Assembly: GCA_000320545.1 (NCBI GenBank)
Contig: ADNK01000140.1
Coordinates: 252,003 to 316,002 of the forward strand
Length of the DNA: 64,000 nucleotides
Direction: 5' to 3'
Source of the DNA: Bigelowiella natans CCMP2755
Taxonomy: Eukaryota > Cercozoa > Chlorarachniophyceae
Shown here: positions 58,214 to 64,000 of the stretch, piece after piece
Numbering within the stretch: position 1 is the first letter of the stretch
Layout: each line of letters starts with the position of its first letter
The notes under the pieces: model-generated
Told to the model about the DNA's origin: nothing
The model's input: the letters and a program-made list of their open reading frames with translations, nothing else
Databases searched by the model: none
Program-made: the position numbers and the translations under genes

Positions 58214-59956
58214 ATGCTGCCACGATGCCGACCACCGCTGCTCGACCGACTTCACGTTTCGCAGAGCATGGCTCCACGAAGACTACATAGATTCCTCATC
58301 CACTGCAGTGCTACGGAGAAGAAAGACTTGGAACGCTCGGTGCCCGTCGTGATCATTGGGTGAGACAATCGATCGCTTGTCTTCGAACGAGCAAATCGCA
58401 CTCATTGCTTTCTGCATGTACAAATAAATTTAGCGGCGGAACAGTTGGAAAATGCCTGTCAGTTATGCTCTCTCGGCTAGGAGTAGACACGTTACTTGTC
58501 GAACAGCAGTCACGAACTAAGGGGGAGAATGGCAAAGAGCCTCCGCACTCTCATCCAAGGGCCCACGTCCTGCACACGCGTACCATGGAGATTCTCAGAG
58601 AGCTGGGTGAGTCGCAAGGAGGGGGAGAGAAATCTCTTGCCTTTGCATTGAATCAACGGAATAGATTATAGCGAGTGGGATGTGTCGCCTTTGCATAAAA
58701 TGAACGAGGACCAAAGGGATCCTATGTTATCTGGAAAAATGATGACTGAATGCGGTGTGTATCTGCCGTTCTGATAGGACTGGAACAGAATGTACACCAC
58801 CGAGCTCCACCGCTATCTCAGTGGCGGCATTTCCGGTCGCAAATTCGTTCATCACACTTTCACTTGACACAGACTCAAATGCACATACGCAGACGCATTT
58901 TTACTACAACCATGATTGTGCAAGCTCGAGTTTGCGAAGAAGAGCGTAACATTCCCCCTCATAAACGATGTAACCCTGCTGACAGATATGGAGAGTCGAT
59001 TCTTGGTGAGGAATTTGGAGCTGTGGATTTTTACAAAGGTTGTCGTTGGCTATGGGAAGAAAATCGAACGCACAGGAATGGAAATGACGATGATGATATA
59101 GACGATCATATCGACGACAACAGCATCACGTGTGATGGATGTCAGTCGCCATGATTATTTACTTCACGTCTATCTCCCGTCAAGTTGGGGCTGCTCACTG
59201 TCCGAAACAACTACTCCTTACACATTCATCTTGCTTTTTCCAAAAAAAGGGCACACTGCTAAATGGTTACGAGCTGCGAGTCCTGCGACTCTTTCGCACC
59301 TGTCTCAGCCCATGTAAGTTGTCTAGTAATAATCGTATTTCATTCACTCACAAATACGTTGGGTGGGTATCATCGGGATGTTACCATTTCCTCATTCTTT
59401 TTCCTTCGAAACTAAAGTCTCGACGAGATCTTGGGAGAAGTTATTGACGACGAGAGCCGATTTCCTGGGGAGATACGGAGACTCGAGGGATATCGTGGGA
59501 CGAGGTTGATCACACTTATGCTATTTTGCGTAGTTTCATCATTATAGTCCGTCATCAAACAAGAACCAACAATATCAAGGTTTGAGTTCATAAACGAAGA
59601 AGACGGCGAGGAGAAGCAAGATCAATGCCTCGACGATGATGGAGCTTTAAGCTGTGGTCGAGAGGGACTACAACCAGCACCTGCAGCATCAGCAGTATCA
59701 GCTTCAAAGGTAGGAATACGAGGGGGGAGAAAACGGGTGGCTGTGACCCTGACACCATCCTCATCCTCATCGTCATCGTCAAAATTAACAACTTCCGAGA
59801 CAACAACAATTTCGTGCGACTTCTTGGTCGCTGCTGACGGGGCAAACAGCGCCTTCAGGACTCAATTAGGCATCAACTTAGAAGGTAGCAGAACAAATGG
59901 ATGCAACTATAGTTTATCATCGTTGGCAAAGAATTTTCAATCATTCCTCACCTCAT

Positions 59957-59995
<39 letters not shown>

Positions 59996-62298
59996 CATAT
60001 ATTTACATGTATATGCTTCATATCATCCTTCTCTTTGCCCCTTTTCCTTCTCCCCCTTTTCCTCCTCTTCTTCCTCAATTGTTAAGGGAGCACGGCCTTG
60101 CAGCACTTCGTGAGTGTACATTTCACTTGCCGGTAGTGAGTGTTTGTGTTTATGTACTCATTCCATCCATTATTGCGAGGATAGCTTGACTTACTGTGTG
60201 GCCTCGTTTTTTTGTCATTCATTGACGTTCATATTACGATCTGCAGGGACCTTTGGAACCGTATAAACGAGCTCCAGCGCCCAGGGTGAGGAGGCGGAGG
60301 AGGGGGAGGACTAAGGATTTATGTATTCCTACAACAATTGATGACGGGCGGTCATCATGTGTCTCCTGTGATGTTTTAATTTGTTATTAATTATTTCTGT
60401 GTTTATCGAACAGAATGCTGCATTTCGTCTTCAATAGAAACGTAGTCGGGGTAATAATGATGATAATGATAACGACAACGATGACAGTGCGCCGCTACTA
60501 GTCAAAGCTACTCCTGCGAAGTGATTTGGCGTTTTCTTCTTCTTCGATCGCTGCGCATCCCTCTCTCAAACCAATTGCCACTTGTGCTTGTATCAAGACA
60601 TGTCGTATCTTATACGGGGCGTGTATGTGTGTGTGTGTGTGTGCGCGCGCGCGCGCGCGCGTGTATATGTGTCTGTACAAGGTGTTGGTTGCACACGACC
60701 TGGAAGAAGGACGTTGGGTTGCACAGGTGGTGCTTGTGTTTGCGGTTGGTCGTTGTAACAAAGCGATGATTATATCAAGAGAAAAGGAATGTGAAATATA
60801 TTTACTCACGAATATTTATACATCGTTTTCCCTGCTGTTTCTCATTCTTCTTCTTCCCTCGTATCCTATTTATGCTTCTTCTCTCTCTCTTCCCCCCCCC
60901 TCCCCCGCCTCCTCCTCCGTCCAATACTCATAGTTCCCATACTACCCTCCCCATCAAAGTGCTGAGGAAATGACGGTATACATGCTTTGTTCTCCGGCCT
61001 TTTGCCCTTTTTCTTCTCATCACCGAGGGTGATAAAACAAGAGAACAACTGAGAAGAAGACACCGAAAACACTTGCCGGTCGGCATCGATATACGCTATT
61101 AACCATTCTTCTTACCACCACCATCCTTGTCCCCTCCTCCTTCTTCTTCTTCTTCTAGAACCTGCAAACGTGCGAGAAGATGGTGCGAGACTGCATCGGA
61201 GTAGAAGATGATGGCAGTGGGAGAGGAGGAAGAGTACCACAGGTAAGAGTAGTAGCTCTAATAGGAATGATAACTTATTGTCGGTAGCACAATCACCTAC
61301 CTGGGGAGAGAATCATCTTTACACGTGCGGGAGGAGCCAACACGATTAGACTTGTGCACAGCACACACAGAAATGTGAATATTATATTGTGTGTGTGTGT
61401 GCGCGTGCGTGTTATGCATATAGACCGTTGATTCCACCCTTGCTCCTTCCCCCCCCCTCCCCTCTTCCTCCTCCTCCTCCTCCTCCTCCTCCTCCTCCTC
61501 CTCTCCCTTTCTATCTCAGGACGAGAGTAACCTGACAGACGACATAGTAGTGCACTCTGCAGACGCATGGTGTATGAATGCTCTCGTAGCAGAGTCCTTC
61601 AGGTTGCATGCAGCTGCCACTACTGCCAGTGTTACGAGTTGTTTAAGTCTTGGAGTGTAAATGCGATTAGTAACTCTGAATAACGATGCTCTGTTTAACA
61701 TCCAATCCATCTTCTTGTTGCTCTTAATTGGGGTCGTGCATTTTGTGATGACGCAGTGACAAGGAAGGAAGGGTGTTTCTGGTAGGAGATTCTGCCCACC
61801 AATTTCCTCCTTCAGGTGTTGTGTTTCATATGAATCCTTATATTCAAATGCAAGACGCCTTCTGATGTGTGCGCGACCTTTCTAATGCTTGCACGTCAAT
61901 GACTGGATAACCGAATAAGTAGTAGCGACGATGCATTTTCTTTGCGGCAGTATAAATCGTTGTTTGAGCACAGACGAGATGTACTGACATGAAAAAGAAT
62001 ATATCCTCAAAACAATCTGAACGTATGCAGGTGGTTTTGGTCTCAATGCCGGCATTCAAGATGCACATAATTTAGCTTGGAAAGTAGTGCTTTACATCCT
62101 CAACCCACTAGCATGCGTGTACATACGATGAGACCCGATGCTTACAGTGTACGTACGAACTCTTTTTTTGTTCAAACACAATGATAACGAAGAAACGTGT
62201 ATAATGCGGCAGCTTGCTAGCGTGCTCCACAATCGTGCTGATGAAGGTGAGTGAGAGCTTAGTATAGGAGAGAGGAAGAAGAAAGAGCGAGAGAGAAA

Positions 62299-62335
<37 letters not shown>

Positions 62336-62955
62336 TTTATATATATACATATATTTATATATTTGAGAGAAGGTACGGAGCGAGGCAAGAAAAAATAGCT
62401 GCTTCATCCAAAAAGAAGGATGACTTTGGAATTTACCCCGAAATTGCGCCAATGATTAGTCATGTCGGGAGGATATGCCCATCGAGTTGCTCATTCGAGT
62501 ACTTGTTTGAGTGTTTGCTTGTTTGTATGTTGGCACGTTGAAAAGCCATACTGAAATCGTACACCCCAGAGAGGAAGGTTGTGACCCAAGCCCTCAGAGA
62601 TCTAAGCGTAGGTCGTTGAAGAAAGAGGAGGGAGAGGGGGAGAGAGAAACAAAGGAAAAAGAAGTTTCTTACTCGAACATGATGATGATGATGATGATGA
62701 TGATGACGACGACGATGATGATGATAATGGCAATAGTAGCCCTTTTCCATGCATTATATATTCATCCGTGTCACAATGAAAGGATTTTGGTATTGTTATT
62801 CCAGACAATTTTCACCGCGGTTTGCTGATTCCAGAAGCTATGGGGCTACCACCTAACGTGCCAGAGATCATCTCTCAGGGCCTTCAGTCCCAGTATGTTG
62901 TAGTATATATCTGCAGCAAATACACCACCTCTATCACCATCCATATGACTATATT

Positions 62956-62988
<33 letters not shown>

Positions 62989-63277
62989 AAGTATAGATCG
63001 ATTGCACCTAGTGAGTACTGTGGACAACACTTGAGGGACGCGAAAGATGTGAAGAATGAAGGCCTTTCAGGATCGTCACTATATTCCTTCTCTTCTTCCT
63101 CTTCTTCCTCCTCCTCCTCTTCTTCTTCTTCTTCTTCTTCTTCTTCTTCTTCTTTTCTACCACTATTATCATCACCATCGTACTTATAACCCTCATGGCC
63201 TATCGTATCATAGACCAGCAAGTCTGCTTCCAGATACTGCAAAGAAGTCCCTCTTGGAAACGGTATTAGTAGTAATA

Positions 63278-63309
<32 letters not shown>

Positions 63310-63717
63310 TGGTGAATAGGTAGGATATTGTTCTTGTCAGGATGATACATGCATGTAGGTGTGTTTGCGTGTGTGCGATTGAGAAGTGCCGAACACATCA
63401 TCATCATCATTCTTCTTCTTCTTCTTCCTTCGCTTCTTCTCCTTCCCTGCCCGGTTACTTCACACCAATCAACGCCATTCTTTCACAATGAGCACAACTA
63501 GACATGCCGCCCACCACCACAATAACTACAGGCTTTGGGACTTGGTCGATCGTTGAACCCGATGATGATGATGGCCAAAGGATCTTCTTCCTCCTCTTCT
63601 TCTTCTTCTTCTTCTTCTTCTTCTTCTTCAGCAGCAGCAGCAGCCGTGGGCGAGATGGTATCGACGATGCTGCGGCCGCTTGGGCACCACCTGTCACGTG
63701 TTCGGTCCATATTGTCT
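58214..63717 (+). CDS. FAD-dependent monooxygenase (group A, UbiH/PheA-like), probably mitochondrial, 3' end uncertain
   Basis: I start at MLPRCRPPLLDRLHVSQSMA because the 40 residues before VPVVIIGG are Arg-rich and free of acids until EKKD, a mitochondrial-type presequence. The FAD motif VVIIGGGTVGKCLSVMLSRL follows, split by an intron inside the first Gly. Then come LLVEQQSRTK, HTRTMEILRELG, SPATLSHLSQP, EILGEVIDDESRFPGEIRRL, CDFLVAADGANSAFRTQLGI (DG motif), DLWNRINELQRPG, MLHFVFNRNVVG, VLVAHDLEEGRWVAQ, FPYYPPHQSAEEMT, DESNLTDDIVVHSADAWCMN, GRVFLVGDSAHQFPPS (GD motif), GGFGLNAGIQDAHNLAWKVV, SYTPERKVVTQALRDLS, NFHRGLLIPEAMGLPPNVPE and ASLLPDTAKKSLLET. A final exon ALGLGRSLNP continues through a poly-Ser run into the suspect sequence after 63720, so the end is probably outside. 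The substrate is likely an aromatic ring. Confidence 0.87.
59957..59991. repeat. (TA)n microsatellite in an intron
   Basis: A TA run of about 16 units in the monooxygenase gene. Confidence 0.95.
60623..60663 (+). repeat. (GT)n(GC)n alternating purine-pyrimidine tract
   Basis: Alternating GT then GC units (GCGCGCGCGCGC), a sequence able to adopt Z-DNA, in an intron 18 bases ahead of an acceptor for VLVAHDLEEGRW. Confidence 0.9.
61465..61503 (+). repeat. (TCC)n repeat in an intron
   Basis: About 12 units forming the polypyrimidine tract of the next acceptor. Confidence 0.9.
62299..62365. repeat. (TA)n microsatellite and ATATTTATA-type tandem
   Basis: A TA run (62299-62329) followed by repeated ACATATATTTATAT units. 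Confidence 0.9.
62681..62728 (+). repeat. (ATG)n/(ACG)n repeat in an intron
   Basis: ATG units interrupted by ACG units. Confidence 0.9.
62957..62990 (+). repeat. (AGT)n repeat in an intron
   Basis: About 11 AGT units. A second run occurs at 63277-63309. Confidence 0.9.
63088..63157 (+). repeat. (TTC)n/(TCC)n pyrimidine repeat in an intron
   Basis: A long TTC/TCC tract in an intron of the monooxygenase gene. Confidence 0.9.
63582..63640 (+). repeat. (TTC)n repeat, read as a Ser run in the last exon seen
   Basis: TTC/TCT units followed by CAGCAG. In the exon frame this encodes about sixteen Ser and five Ala. Confidence 0.9.
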
Positions 63718-63845
63718 AAGTTGAGGCGGTTCCCGCCCTTTTTTCCCCCCCCCCCCCTGGTTTTGGGGAACCCCGGGGTTTTGTTTTCCCTTTGGAGAAA
63801 TGGACCTGGGTTAAGTTTTTTTCCCCCCCCCCCCCCCCCCTCCCC

Positions 63846-63891
<46 letters not shown>

Positions 63892-64000
63892 CTTGTGTGC
63901 GTGTGTGTGTGTTATATGTACGTGTCTTGAGATATACGCATGTGCTACCATTTCGTGGTTGCTGAATATGGGTTCTCACTACTTCTTCTTCTCTCTCTCT
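63718..64000. other. Probable low-quality sequence followed by (TC)n
   Basis: Between about 63,720 and 63,842 the sequence is made of stretched homopolymers (runs of T, C, G and A of 4-18 bases in sequence), including GGTTTTGGGGAACCCCGGGG. This pattern is typical of the tail of a failing Sanger trace. A (TC)n tract (63849-63886) and (GT)n follow. I see no gene in it. Confidence 0.65.

Overview
This is nuclear DNA from an intron-rich eukaryotic alga. Almost every recognisable protein is split by several short introns with GT-AG borders, and intergenic DNA is full of simple repeats. One gene (15144-16228) is a green-lineage minor antenna protein, CP29/Lhcb4. It begins with a hydrophobic signal peptide followed by a basic, hydroxylated transit-like stretch. 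Two more proteins (20638-23054 and 11981-13839) begin the same way. Signal peptide plus transit peptide on a green-type light-harvesting protein suggests a complex plastid of green origin, so a chlorarachniophyte (Bigelowiella-like) nuclear genome is my best guess. This is inference: I ran no search.

Left third (1-24 kb), few microsatellites and well-spaced genes. A partial class 3 lipase end (61-442, +) converges on a GT25-like glycosyltransferase (980-2165, -). Then come a USP14/Ubp6-like deubiquitinase (2897-4990, +), an unrecognised basic protein (6164-8406, -), an unrecognised plastid-targeted protein (11981-13839, -), CP29 (15144-16228, +), a DUF3431 glycosyltransferase-like protein (18047-19988, +), a plastid-targeted alpha/beta hydrolase (20638-23054, -) and the intronless splicing factor RBMX2/IST3 (23331-24239, +).

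Middle (25-43 kb), microsatellite-rich. Two neighbouring minus-strand low-complexity zinc-finger genes lie at 25164-28268 (CCCH plus about fifteen DDLTSRY repeats) and 28439-29365 (a duplicated C/H motif). They are followed by a PHD-finger gene (29537-30995, -), a Ser/Thr-rich protein (32563-33291, -) and a CHCHD5-like multiple CX9C protein (33390-34377, +). One or two long unrecognised multi-exon minus-strand genes fill 35.5-42.9 kb.

Right third (43-64 kb). A PH-DUF1336 (EDR2-like) gene runs over about 8.5 kb (+). Next are a rhodanese plus dual-specificity phosphatase (52042-53753, -), an MO25/CAB39-like scaffold (54593-56440, +), a MYND-finger protein (57273-57995, -) and a probably mitochondrial FAD monooxygenase (58214 to the right edge, +). 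The last few hundred bases look like poor trace sequence.

The genes are a eukaryotic housekeeping mixture (protein turnover, splicing, chromatin, signalling, photosynthesis), not an operon or island. Long intergenic gaps repeatedly contain a characteristic CTAG/TGCATGCA-rich sequence. I see no rRNA, tRNA, CRISPR or recognisable autonomous transposon. Exon borders were read by eye from splice consensus and protein similarity; terminal exons are the least certain parts.
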